Source: Tepidiphilus sp. J10 (GTDB lineage: Bacteria > Pseudomonadota > Gammaproteobacteria > Burkholderiales > Thiobacillaceae). Taken from it: a stretch of 48,181 bases of DNA. The position numbers and the translations under genes were made by a program. The stretch spans positions 1 to 48,181 of the forward strand of contig CAMDHJ010000010.1 in the NCBI GenBank assembly GCA_945897865.1, in the 5' to 3' direction. Under the pieces are notes generated by a model that worked only from the letters and a program-made list of their open reading frames with translations, searched no databases and was not told the DNA's origin. Shown piece by piece: positions 1-18,432 of this stretch. Position 1 is the stretch's first letter; each line of letters begins with the position of its first letter.

Positions 1-1284
1 TGGATCTACACACCGCCGAAACTGCCGCCGAAGTGGGATCTCGCCGACATCAACGCTTCCCGCATCATCAACGCCGACGCCGTCAACCTGCCGGCCAAGC
101 CGGTGTTCACCGCCGACCCGATGAACGTGACGCTGGTGGTCGAGCACGGTGACCATCACATCACCGTGCTGGATGGCGACAAGATGGAGCCAATCACCCG
201 CTTCGCCACCCGCTACGCCTTGCACGGCGGCCCAAAATTCACCCAGGATGGCCGCTTCGTGTTCTGGGCGACGCGCGATGGCTGGATCACCAAATTCGAC
301 CTGTGGAACCTGAAAATGGTGGCCGAAGTCCGCGCCGGCATCAACACCCGCAACCTTGCCGTCTCCTCCGACGGCAAGGTGGTGATGGTCGCCAACTACC
401 TGCCGCACAGCCTGGTCGCGCTGGATAGCACCGATCTGGCGCCGATCAAGGTCATCCCGGTAGTCGGCAATACAGGAAAAACCTCACGCGTCTCCGCCGT
501 CTACGACGCCCGTCCGCGCAACAGCTTCATCGCCGCGCTGAAGGACATCCCGGAAGTCTGGGAGATTCCGTATGACGGCCGCCCGATCTACAAAGGCCTG
601 GTGCACGATTACCAATTGAAGGAAGCCATCCCCGAACCCGGCCCGCTGCCGGTACGCCATATCGTGCTGGACGATTATCTGGACGATTTCTTCTTCGACC
701 AGAACTACGACTACATCCTCGGCGCTTCCCGCAGCAGCCCGAAAGGCCAGGTCATCCACCTCGGCGCCGGCCGCAAGGTCGCCGACCTCGACCTCGCCGG
801 CATGCCACATCTGGGTTCCGGCATCACCTGGGACTGGCAGGATGCGGAAGGCAAATCCCGCCGTGTGATGGCATCGCCGAACCTGAAGGACGGCTTGCTG
901 ACCATCATCGACATGAAAACCTGGCAGACCATCAAGACCATCCCGACCCTCGGTCCCGGCTTCTTCCTGCGCAGCCACGAAAACTCGCCCTACGTCTGGG
1001 CCGACGTATTCAGCGGTCCGAACAAGGATGTCATGCACGTCATCGACAAGCAGAAACTGGAGATCGTGCAAACCCTGCGCCCGGAGCCCGGCAAAACTTC
1101 GATGCACGTCGAATTCGACCGCTACGGCAAATACGCGCTGGTGTCGATTTGGGAAATGGATGGCGCTTTGGTCGTCTACGACGCGCAGACCTTGAAGGAA
1201 ATCAAACGTTTGCCGATGAAACGCGCGGTGGGCAAGTACAACGTCTGGAACAAGACACGGCTATCGGAAGGCACCAGCCATTGA
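1..1284 (+). CDS. nirN: Cytochrome d1-domain protein, probably NirN (5' end outside window)
   Basis: The frame is open from base 1, so the gene starts upstream; about 427 residues are visible. They form an eight-bladed d1-heme propeller of the NirS/NirN/NirF type, with repeated blade motifs such as DHHITVLDGD, ALHGGPKFTQDGRFVFWATR, RNLAVSSDGK and MPHLGSGI. The C-terminal ending EGTSH is typical of NirN/NirS. Family knowledge: NirN is a periplasmic c/d1 cytochrome that oxidises dihydro-heme d1 in the last step of d1 maturation, whereas NirS is the nitrite reductase itself. The blade sequences and the C-terminus fit NirN better, from memory of the family. The cytochrome c domain that would separate NirN from NirF lies outside the window. 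NnrS about 18 kb downstream also points to denitrification. NirS remains possible. Confidence 0.7.
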   Translation, partial: WIYTPPKLPPKWDLADINASRIINADAVNLPAKPVFTADPMNVTLVVEHGDHHITVLDGDKMEPITRFATRYALHGGPKFTQDGRFVFWATRDGWITKFDLWNLKMVAEVRAGINTRNLAVSSDGKVVMVANYLPHSLVALDSTDLAPIKVIPVVGNTGKTSRVSAVYDARPRNSFIAALKDIPEVWEIPYDGRPIYKGLVHDYQLKEAIPEPGPLPVRHIVLDDYLDDFFFDQNYDYILGASRSSPKGQVIHLGAGRKVADLDLAGMPHLGSGITWDWQDAEGKSRRVMASPNLKDGLLTIIDMKTWQTIKTIPTLGPGFFLRSHENSPYVWADVFSGPNKDVMHVIDKQKLEIVQTLRPEPGKTSMHVEFDRYGKYALVSIWEMDGALVVYDAQTLKEIKRLPMKRAVGKYNVWNKTRLSEGTSH

Positions 1285-1312
1285 GGACGAATGCATTCAC
1301 CGGATCGGTCAA

Positions 1313-1326
1313 TTGACAGTTATCAA
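1313..1326 (+). promoter_or_regulatory. FNR/DNR-type box upstream of the 35-aa membrane peptide
   Basis: TTGACAGTTATCAA matches the Crp/Fnr-family consensus TTGAT-N4-ATCAA at 9 of 10 fixed positions. Its centre is at 1319.5. A -10-like CAGAAT lies at 1348-1353, so a class II arrangement (site centred at -41.5) would put the transcription start near 1361, about 42 bases before the ATG at 1403. The sequence match is direct observation; anaerobic or NO-dependent activation is inferred. Confidence 0.62.
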
Positions 1327-1402
1327 GGCCAATTCCAGGTGCAAAGGCAGAATGACGTCACCCAACATCCCTTATCAATTTATTTCTAAAGGAGTCACTC
1401 AA

Positions 1403-1510
1403 ATGATGCAGAAACTGTTCGAAAGCAGCGAAAACCTTGCAGTTGCCTACGGTGTATTTCTTTTCATCGTGTTCCACTTCGGCATGCTGTATCTGTTTGA
1501 ACTGGTTTAA
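1403..1510 (+). CDS. 35-aa single-pass membrane peptide
   Basis: ATG at 1403 follows an AAAGGAG ribosome-binding site at 1388-1394 with 8-base spacing, which is why this start is preferred over the TTG at 1313 that lies inside the FNR-like box. The product has a polar N-terminus (MMQKLFESSENLA) and one hydrophobic helix of about 20 residues (AYGVFLFIVFHFGMLYLFEL) with a His in the middle. The size and design recall small accessory subunits of respiratory oxidases and reductases (CydX, CcoQ), but I do not recognise the sequence. It follows the d1 gene by 118 bases and has its own candidate FNR promoter, so a role in anaerobic or nitrogen-oxide respiration is inferred. Confidence 0.6.
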   Translation: MMQKLFESSENLAVAYGVFLFIVFHFGMLYLFELV

Positions 1511-1997
1511 ACAATCTCAACTCGCCGGCGGTATCACCACCGCCTACGCGATGCACTTTCATGACTATCGATACGGCCCGACATATCCGGGATTGCCGGT
1601 TGAGTAGAAGGTTTCACAGTTAAACCAAGCTGCTTCAATAGCAGCAAGTCGGCCTCACCAAGGCTGACTTTTGCCGGATTCACCGCCGTAGAGTCATGCT
1701 AAGTCGTAGCCGATTCGTAGCGACTTGGCGCGAATGAATCCGGTGTACTCTTAATGGATGCAAAAAGCCGGTAAGAACAAGGCAGGCAGGTTCATCCCTT
1801 GCCTGATGAAAACCACTGCAGTCTCAAAGACATGTCCATTTTCGGATAGGGCAGATCGCGTTGCCGGCGATAGCCGCCCATCCAGTCATCGTCAGTTCGG
1901 ATATATTCGCGGCCTGAGCGGATGTAATGACAGTTATGCCCGGCCGGATTTTTCGCTTAGCCACCCACCTTTGGTCGCGCGTCCCTGGGAATAGCCA
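1511..1997. other. Hairpin-rich intergenic region, no convincing gene
   Basis: This 487-base gap separates the nir-type genes from the capsule locus. It contains the hairpin GCTGCT-tcaat-AGCAGC (1629-1645), a nested inverted repeat at 1674-1743, and a further CAAGG/CCTTG stem near 1778-1802. A 78-codon open frame at 1758-1994 has no recognisable ribosome-binding site and a composition unlike a protein, so it is not called. The stretch may be a structured RNA or a decayed element; nothing in it identifies a family. Confidence 0.4.
1674..1743. repeat. Nested inverted repeat (cruciform-like)
   Basis: The outer arms CCGGATTCA (1674-1682) and TGAATCCGG (1735-1743) are perfect reverse complements. 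Nested inside are AAGTCG (1701-1706) and CGACTT (1721-1726), also perfect. No T-run follows, so an intrinsic terminator is unlikely. It could be a MITE-like remnant, an RNA fold or a protein-binding site. Confidence 0.5.
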
Positions 1998-3026
1998 GTG
2001 TCGTTCTTGTTACCTGCCGGGTTGACTACCCGCTATCACCAACCTTGGTGCGGCAATGTCGCCGTACTGTCGCCCGGCGCGGTTCCGACCATCGATTTCT
2101 ATTTGACGCCACGTTTGGCTGAATTAGGGCCGGAGCGGCTGAAGTTGTTCGATTCGCGTGTACTGGACGCCACTGCGGATTCCCTGCCGGTTGGCACAAT
2201 GGTCATCATCGTGCGCCACGCTTCCAGGCGATGGTTGCGTTTTCTGGCCGCACATGCCGATCGCTGGTGCGGGGTAGCCTGGCTGGTCGATGACGACATT
2301 CCCGCAGCCTGGCGTTGCAAGGAATTGCCGCTGGACTATCGTCTGCGCACCAGCGGCCGATTTCTTCGGGTAGCGCGAGACTTGTTGAGCGTATGTGATC
2401 GAGTTTGGGTATCCACCAATGAATTGCAGAAGCGTTATGCGCAGTGGAATCCGCTGGTTTTACCGCCGCTGAATGCCTTTCCACCACGCCATGCCGCACC
2501 TTCCGGGGTGCGGCGCTGGTGTTATCACGGCACCCGCGCGCATCGGGCGGAGTTCAATTGGCTGCGGCCGGTGGTCCGGCAAGTGCAACATCAGGTTCCG
2601 GATGCCGAATTCGAGATCATGGGTGGGACCAATGTCAGAAGGCTGTTTGCGGGTATTCCAAGGGTCAACGTCCTGCCGCCTCGTTCGTGGCAAGACTATG
2701 TTGCCCATTGTGAAAATTCGAACATTGCCGTGGGACTGGCGCCGTTGTTGCCGGGTTATTTCAATGCTGCGCGCGCGCATGTGAAGATCTTTGACATCGT
2801 GCATGCAGGTGCAGTCGGCGTTTTCTCCAGGCGTGCACCCTATTTCCCCAACCTTGCAGCGGCCGGCGCGGTGTTTGTCGATGACGATCAACATGCGTGG
2901 AGTGAACACATTGCCAAGCTGCTGCTGGATGACAAACGACGACTCACGCACTTTGCGCGCTCAACGGATTGGATCAAGCAACAACATCCCGCGCAAAGCC
3001 TGCTTGAGTTGATTAATTCAAAATGA
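1998..3026 (+). CDS. Glycosyltransferase (GT-B fold, family 4-like)
   Basis: 342 residues from a GTG start, with a GGGA element about 7 bases upstream. The C-terminal half carries GT-B nucleotide-sugar features: a WCYHGTRAHRAEF loop, the segment DAEFEIMGG, then a region around VKIFDIVHAGAVGVFS that resembles the donor-binding E/K-x7-E area of GT4 enzymes. The N-terminal half is divergent. Its stop overlaps the kpsC start by 4 bases (ATGA), so the two are translationally coupled. It probably adds a sugar in capsule or lipid-linked glycan synthesis; donor and acceptor cannot be read from the sequence. Confidence 0.65.
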   Translation: MSFLLPAGLTTRYHQPWCGNVAVLSPGAVPTIDFYLTPRLAELGPERLKLFDSRVLDATADSLPVGTMVIIVRHASRRWLRFLAAHADRWCGVAWLVDDDIPAAWRCKELPLDYRLRTSGRFLRVARDLLSVCDRVWVSTNELQKRYAQWNPLVLPPLNAFPPRHAAPSGVRRWCYHGTRAHRAEFNWLRPVVRQVQHQVPDAEFEIMGGTNVRRLFAGIPRVNVLPPRSWQDYVAHCENSNIAVGLAPLLPGYFNAARAHVKIFDIVHAGAVGVFSRRAPYFPNLAAAGAVFVDDDQHAWSEHIAKLLLDDKRRLTHFARSTDWIKQQHPAQSLLELINSK

Positions 3027-5131
3027 CTTCGAAACTTCCGGCAGCCTCCAACGCACCCATGAAGATATGCGGTTACGGCGCATTCGCGGTGCCGGTATTG
3101 AACATCACCTTGTGGCGCTCGCCGGTCATTGGCGCCTTGCTGGATCGGCCGCGCAAGATTGCCTGGCTGCCATGGGGTCATGCCGACGCATCGGGATGGC
3201 TGGGTTGGGGATGCAAATCCAGCACGCGCCGCGCTGCCTGGTTTGCCGGTTTGAGCGGTGGGCGCGTGCTGCGTCTGGAAGATGGCTTTCTGCGTTCCTG
3301 GGGCGTTGGCAGCCTTTATCCACCGTTATCAATCGTTATCGATGAAGTCGGCATTTATTACGACAGCACGCGTCCCAGCGCGCTGGAAGACATGCTGAAT
3401 TCAGACGCCGACCTTCTTACCGATATAAACGCCGAGGTTATCAAGGCAAAAGCGTTGATCCTTCAGCATCGCTTGAGCAAATACAACCATGCACCGCTGT
3501 TTGATTGCAGCTCACTGCCTCGTGGGCCGCGTGTTCTGGTGGTGGATCAGACGCAGGGGGATTTGAGCGTCAGCCTGGGCGGCGCCAATGCCGATTCCTT
3601 TGCTGCCATGCTGGCGTCGGCGCGCGCCGAAAATCCGCAGGCAACCGTTTATGTCAAAACCCATCCGGAAGTCAGTTCCGGCCGCAAAAGCGGTTATCTG
3701 ACCCAGGTGCAGGACGATGTGCGGACGGTGGTGTTGCGCCAGGCGATCAATCCACTCAGCCTGATCGAGCAGATGGATCGAGTTTATGTGGTCACCTCCA
3801 CCATGGGGTTCGAGGCGTTATTGGCGGCCAAGCCGGTGACGGTGTTTGGCCTGCCCTGGTATGCCAGTTGGGGAGTGACTGATGATCGGCAAACGTGCGC
3901 CCGGCGCACGCGCACTCGTTCTGTCGATGAATTGTTCGCGGCAGCCTATTTTCATTACGCCCGTTACCTGAATCCGGAAACCCATCAGCGTGGCACCCTA
4001 TTTCATGTCATCGATTGGTTGTTGCGGCAAAGGCAAGCAGCAGAGCAATGCCGGGGTAGAAAGATCGCAGTCGGCTTTTCCGCGATACGCCGCTGGGCGC
4101 AAGCCTCCTTGTTCGGGCCGGATACCACTCGCGTTGCGTTTGCGGCGGGGCCGGAAGAGCTGGCGGCGTTGCGGCCGGGGCGGGAGGATTGTCTGATCCA
4201 TTGGGGACATCCGGCGCCAGGCTGGTTGAAGTCGGCGGCAAGCGACCAGGGTGCACGGCTGCTGCACATGGAGGATGGCTTCATCCGCTCGCTGGGGTTG
4301 GGTTCCGATCTGGTGCCGCCGCAATCCTTTGTGCTTGACCAGCGGGGGCTGTACTTCGACCCGAGTGGAACGTCCGATCTGGAAGACATCCTCAATACTG
4401 CTGACTTCTCGGCTGAGGAACTGGAGCGCGCGCAGCGTGTAAGAGCGTTCATCGTCAGCCACGGCATCACCAAGTACAACGTGGATCCGCTGCAAGCCCC
4501 CCGCTGGAATACTGCGGGACGTAGGGTGTTGCTGGTCCCCGGCCAGGTGGAGGATGACGCTTCAATTATTCAAGGTTGCGACAACGTACGCTCCAACCTT
4601 GCCTTGCTGGCTGCAAGTCGCGCTGCCAATCCGGATGCATACATCGTTTACAAACCGCATCCCGATATTGTTGCCGGCAACCGCAAAGGAAGTAATTCGC
4701 TATACAGGGAACGAAACATCGCTGACCACATTGAAACCAATATCTCACTGGTCAGTTGCATCGAAGCCTGCAGCGAGATTCATACGATGACCTCGCTCTC
4801 CGGTTTCGATGCGCTGCTGCGCGGCAAGCGCGTCGTCGTATACGGGCGACCGTTTTATGCCGGCTGGGGCTTGACCGAAGATCACCTGCCGATCAACAGA
4901 CGACAACGACAATTGACGCTGGATGCCCTGGTAGCGGGTGCCTTACTACGCTACCCGTTGTATTGGGATGCACTTCTGAAAGGCTTTACCACTTGCGAAG
5001 CTGTGATGCATCGCATCGTAAACGAACGGGAAATTCTGTACACGAAGGGCATTACCGCAAGCCGGAACACAGGACAACTCAGACGCTTGCTGCGAAAAAT
5101 CGGAAATTTGGTTTTTGCCCGGATCAGGTAA
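3023..5131 (+). CDS. kpsC: KpsC, tandem-domain beta-Kdo transferase for capsule lipid terminus
   Basis: 702 residues, the usual KpsC length, built as two homologous halves. Each half has an EDGF[LI]RS motif (E86-D87 and E417-D418), a following V[LI]D..G[IL]Y[YF]D..x..LED segment, a [TP]HP motif (H214 and H546) and a G[LR]P[WF]YA[SG]WG[VL]T segment. Family knowledge: KpsC is a cytoplasmic enzyme that alternates two beta-Kdo linkages to extend the oligo-Kdo linker begun by KpsS on a lipid, in ABC-transporter-dependent capsules. Both halves keep the motifs, so both domains look active. It is coupled to the upstream glycosyltransferase. KpsS lies about 10 kb downstream, beyond a polyketide synthase. 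Confidence 0.92.
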   Translation: MTSKLPAASNAPMKICGYGAFAVPVLNITLWRSPVIGALLDRPRKIAWLPWGHADASGWLGWGCKSSTRRAAWFAGLSGGRVLRLEDGFLRSWGVGSLYPPLSIVIDEVGIYYDSTRPSALEDMLNSDADLLTDINAEVIKAKALILQHRLSKYNHAPLFDCSSLPRGPRVLVVDQTQGDLSVSLGGANADSFAAMLASARAENPQATVYVKTHPEVSSGRKSGYLTQVQDDVRTVVLRQAINPLSLIEQMDRVYVVTSTMGFEALLAAKPVTVFGLPWYASWGVTDDRQTCARRTRTRSVDELFAAAYFHYARYLNPETHQRGTLFHVIDWLLRQRQAAEQCRGRKIAVGFSAIRRWAQASLFGPDTTRVAFAAGPEELAALRPGREDCLIHWGHPAPGWLKSAASDQGARLLHMEDGFIRSLGLGSDLVPPQSFVLDQRGLYFDPSGTSDLEDILNTADFSAEELERAQRVRAFIVSHGITKYNVDPLQAPRWNTAGRRVLLVPGQVEDDASIIQGCDNVRSNLALLAASRAANPDAYIVYKPHPDIVAGNRKGSNSLYRERNIADHIETNISLVSCIEACSEIHTMTSLSGFDALLRGKRVVVYGRPFYAGWGLTEDHLPINRRQRQLTLDALVAGALLRYPLYWDALLKGFTTCEAVMHRIVNEREILYTKGITASRNTGQLRRLLRKIGNLVFARIR

Positions 5132-5446
5132 AAGCACGATTTCGTTTCATCAGGTTGAGAATGGTCAGCTTCGACCTGACGGTATCGTCGGCTTTGTTAC
5201 ATTCAGGCTGCAGTTGTAAAATTGAGGTCTCTTCTAAATATTTTTCGTAAGGTGAAGCGCAACCCAAAGGCTCAAACTGTCAAACCTGCATTCCACTTTT
5301 ACTCAACCTTGAATTCATGAATCACGCGGGCATTGCGATCAAATAACAACATTCGCCTCTGGATACGCCCCTCGCCGGCAGACGAATGCGGCAAGGCATC
5401 CGTAAGTGCAGATGCCGAAGTGCATCGTTCATAAAAGGGATATTGC
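5132..5446 (+). promoter_or_regulatory. Intergenic region with candidate sigma-70 promoter for the PKS operon
   Basis: This 315-base gap between kpsC and the PKS is AT-richer than its flanks. TTGTTA (5194-5199), a 17-base spacer and TAAAAT (5217-5222) make a plausible sigma-70 promoter (4/6 and 5/6 matches). It would give a leader of roughly 215 bases before the GTG at 5447. I see no gene and no intrinsic terminator, so read-through from kpsC is also possible. Confidence 0.4.
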
Positions 5447-15235
<9,789 letters not shown>

Positions 15236-16472
15236 AGCTCCCCACATCCGTGCGCCAATTTCTTTTTCTGCAAGGCCCGTTGTCCCCCTTCTTCAGCGAA
15301 ATCGCCAGTGGCCTGCGTGGCCTCGGCCATGGCTTCCATTGCATTCAATTCAACTTCGGCGATCGATTGTTCTGGCATCACCCAGGTGCCATTCGGTTTC
15401 GCGGGCGTCACGCTGATTGGCCAGAATTCATCGAAGACTTCTATCACCGCCATGGCATCACCGACATTGTCCTGCTGGGTGAGCAACGAACTTATCACCG
15501 CAGCGCCATCGAGGCAGCAAAGCGGCGCGGCATTCAAGTCACCGTCACCGATTTCGGTTATCTGCGGCCAGACTGGATCACCTTTGAGAACGACGGCATG
15601 TCCGGCCATTCCCGCTTTGCCCGCTCGCCGGAGGCGCTGCGCGAACTGGCGGCGCAAGTGCAGCAGATCGATCTGGCGCCACGCTTTCAAGACAGTTTCT
15701 GGGCCATGGCAAGAAATGACATGCTGTATCACCTGAGCAATTATTTTCTTGCCTGGTTGTTCCCGCGCTTCCATAACGACAAGCTGGATCATCCCGTCTT
15801 GTTTTATCTCGGTACCGGCCTGCGCATGCTGTTCTCAGCCCGCAACAATCGCCATGCCGATGCAAGCGCCAAAGAACTGCGGACCAGCGGGCAGCCGTAT
15901 TTTGTCTATCCCTTGCAGATGGCCAACGATTTCCAGTTGCGCGCCTATTCCGACTTTCCGAATCAGGACAGCGCCATCGAAATGGTCATCACCTCCTTTG
16001 CTCAGCATGCGCCGAAGGAAGCTTTTTTATTGGTGAAGGTCCACCCCTGGGATCCCGGCCTGATCAATTGGCGGCGCCAGGTAGACCGCCATTCCCGGCG
16101 ATTGGGGGTCAGCGGCCGCGTGCGCTATGTCGATGGCGGCAATCTGAACGCGATGGCTATGCATGCTTGCGGCATGGTCACCATCAACAGCACCGCCGGC
16201 CTGCGCGCACTGAGCCTGCACTGCCCGCTGATCACCTTGGGCCAGGCCATTTTCGACATGCCCGGCCTGACCTTTCAAGACGGGCTGGACCGTTTCTGGG
16301 TCGAAGCGAAGCCGCCTGATGCCGATCTATTGGCCGATTACCTTGCCGCAATGGCCGCCACGATACAGATTCGAGGCGTGTTCTACGCCCGTCCTGGCCT
16401 GGATGCGGCGGTTGCTGAAGCGGTGCGGCGGCTGCATGAAAATCGGGTCAATCAAATCCTGCCCAAGCAGAC

Positions 16473-17243
16473 ATGAATCATTCACCCAGCATGCGACATG
16501 TCATGATCACCGGCGCCAGTGGCGCCATCGGCCGCGCACTGGCGCTGGTTTATGCCGCGCCGGGGGTTCTGCTCAGCCTGACGGCGCGCGACGTTGACCG
16601 CCTGGCGGAAACCGCCGCACTTTGCAAGCAACTGGGGGCGGAGGTCGTCAGCGCGGCAATCGACGTCAAAGCGACGGCGACGCTGACGCAGTGGATTGAA
16701 ACAAGGGATCAGCAGCAGCCGGTTGATCTGATCATTGCCAATGCCGGCATCACCAGCAGTATCGGCAACGATGGTCAAGCCGAGCCCTGGCATCAGGTTG
16801 AACAAGTGTTCCAGGTCAATTTGATCGCTGCTGTCGCCAGCATTCATCCGCTGACGATACGCATGGCGGCGAGAGGCCGGGGGCAGATCGCATTGATGAG
16901 TTCACTCGGCGCGTATGTCGGCATGCCGATTTCACCCGCCTATAACGCCAGCAAAGCGGCAGTGAAAATTTACGGAGAAGGCTTGCGTGGCTGTATGGCA
17001 CCGCAAGGCGTCGGGGTCAGCGTGATCTGTCCCGGTTTCATCGCCTCCAACATGAGCAAGGCATACCCCGGCCCAACGCCATTCCTGCTGTCAGCCGACA
17101 AAGCGGCAGCCATCATCCGCAACGGCCTGGCCCGTAACCGCGCGATCATCGCCTTCCCCTGGCCGCTCACGCTCAGCATGCGCTTTCTGGCTTTGCTGCC
17201 AACCGACTGGAGTCTGGCGCTACAACGTCTGTTCAAATTCTGA
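16473..17243 (+). CDS. Short-chain dehydrogenase/reductase, RkpH-like
   Basis: 256 residues, starting at an ATGA overlap with kpsS. Classical SDR features are present: MITGASGAIGRALA (TGxxxGxG cofactor motif) near residue 11, NAGI, the catalytic Ser143/144, and Y157-x3-K161 in YNASK. The C-terminus (residues about 225-256) is hydrophobic and may associate with the membrane. It is the last gene of the + strand cluster. By analogy with 3-ketosphinganine reductase and Fum13, it probably reduces the ketone made by the oxoamine synthase to an alcohol. The fold is certain; the substrate is inferred. Confidence 0.85.
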   Translation: MNHSPSMRHVMITGASGAIGRALALVYAAPGVLLSLTARDVDRLAETAALCKQLGAEVVSAAIDVKATATLTQWIETRDQQQPVDLIIANAGITSSIGNDGQAEPWHQVEQVFQVNLIAAVASIHPLTIRMAARGRGQIALMSSLGAYVGMPISPAYNASKAAVKIYGEGLRGCMAPQGVGVSVICPGFIASNMSKAYPGPTPFLLSADKAAAIIRNGLARNRAIIAFPWPLTLSMRFLALLPTDWSLALQRLFKF

Positions 17244-17303
17244 TTCACCGTCCTGACTTCAGAAGCAGCCCTGCTGGTCAAGCGTTGGGTAGACCATCAA
17301 TAT

Positions 17304-18413
17304 CTACTTCGACAAAAGCGGTATATGCATCGCATCCGACTTCCAGTTCACCTTGCAGTCCGGTTCGTAAACAGGCGCCCCATTGGCGTCCTCATTTTCT
17401 GCCGGGTGCTGGCGCACCTCACAATCCAGGATGATCGGGAGCGGCACCGGGCAATCGCAGTGGTAACGGTCAACCGGCGTCATCTCGCTGATTGAGATGC
17501 CCTTTTCACGTTCCAGCCGCAACAAACGCTCCAACAGGCTGCCCTTCCTGGCTTGTGGTGTCCCCTGATTGATGCGTTCGAAATACAACGCGCGCGGTTC
17601 AAAACCGTTTCTGAGCCGTACCGGGTTTTCGTAAAGCTCCACCGTGCGTGCCTCGCCGATCAGGTTTCCACCGCTGGCTGGGTCGGCGTATCGGGTATGG
17701 CCGAATTCATGCGAAATGATGGCCATCGGATCGACCAATTCATTGCTGGAGGGAAATTGGCAACTCAAACCTGCATCCCCCAGGCCGATTGCGCCCGGAT
17801 GTGCCATCGCGCCAGGGCCGGCATAACCGGAAAACTTGAAGACTTGCGCATCGCCGGCAAATTGCGCGGTTTCTGTCAGTCGACCGGTCAACAACTTCGA
17901 CAAGGGCGGCAGTTTTCCTTGTTTGAGCGAACGTTGCCAGAGTGCGTTGTTGTATTCCAGATAAGCTTTATTGAACAGACGCAGTGTGTCATCGGCGACT
18001 TCACGCAGCCAGACCGCACCCGCATCGCTCATCGCAAAACGTTCCAGCATGGCCAACTGCGGTGCGGCCAGCGGCAATCCAAGCGGGTGCGCCTCACCCT
18101 TGCGCGCCATGTTGACCCGCTTGGCGAGCGCAAATTGCTCTGCCCGCCGCGCCTGCTCTTCCAACGCATTGCGCGGTGGGGCATTGGAACGTCCGGCTCT
18201 TGGTGTGCCATCCGGGGCACAGATCAAGACGATTTTGCCACCGGCCTGCCAGGGCTGTTCCAGTGCATGGATCAAATCAACCTGCAACCTGATCGGCGGC
18301 GGCGGCGCGAATCCGGCTGGCTCAGGGGGACAGGCTGCAACGGCGGGCTGGGCAAAATGAAGTAAACCGCAGAGCAGCAGTGTCAATCCGAATTTGCGTT
18401 GCTTGGTAGTCAT
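17304..18413 (-). CDS. Secreted putative zinc metallopeptidase (HEFGH, M91-like)
   Basis: 369 residues with a clear signal peptide (hydrophobic LTLLLCGLLHFA, cleavage near PAVAA-CPP). It starts after a strong GGGAGGG ribosome-binding site. The metallopeptidase motif HEFGHTRYADP has its first His at residue 235. About 20 residues later comes GEARTVELYENPVRLRNG, which resembles the third-ligand region and the EN-x2-R segment of M91-type proteases. The C-terminus carries a Cys cluster (HCDCP, LDCE, DCK), consistent with export and disulphides. It starts 19 bases after the nnrS stop on the same strand, so it may be co-transcribed with nnrS. Substrate unknown. Confidence 0.55.
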   Translation of the reverse strand: MTTKQRKFGLTLLLCGLLHFAQPAVAACPPEPAGFAPPPPIRLQVDLIHALEQPWQAGGKIVLICAPDGTPRAGRSNAPPRNALEEQARRAEQFALAKRVNMARKGEAHPLGLPLAAPQLAMLERFAMSDAGAVWLREVADDTLRLFNKAYLEYNNALWQRSLKQGKLPPLSKLLTGRLTETAQFAGDAQVFKFSGYAGPGAMAHPGAIGLGDAGLSCQFPSSNELVDPMAIISHEFGHTRYADPASGGNLIGEARTVELYENPVRLRNGFEPRALYFERINQGTPQARKGSLLERLLRLEREKGISISEMTPVDRYHCDCPVPLPIILDCEVRQHPAENEDANGAPVYEPDCKVNWKSDAMHIPLLSK

Positions 18414-18432
18414 CCAGCCCTCCCTTCCGAGA

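Noticed and set aside
484-1107. 207-codon frame on the minus strand inside the d1 gene
   Set aside because: Antisense shadow of a clear cytochrome d1 domain; Val/Ala/Asp-biased composition typical of opposite-strand frames in GC-rich genes.
1313-1402. TTG start at 1313 for the small membrane peptide
   Set aside because: The TTG is part of the FNR-like box, and a strong ribosome-binding site precedes the ATG at 1403.
1758-1994. 78-codon frame just upstream of the glycosyltransferase
   Set aside because: No ribosome-binding site, protein-unlike composition and overlap with hairpins; treated as non-coding.
17244-17303. Possible terminator between the SDR and the convergent peptidase gene
   Set aside because: Only a 5-bp AGCAG/CTGCT stem without a T-run; not strong enough to call.
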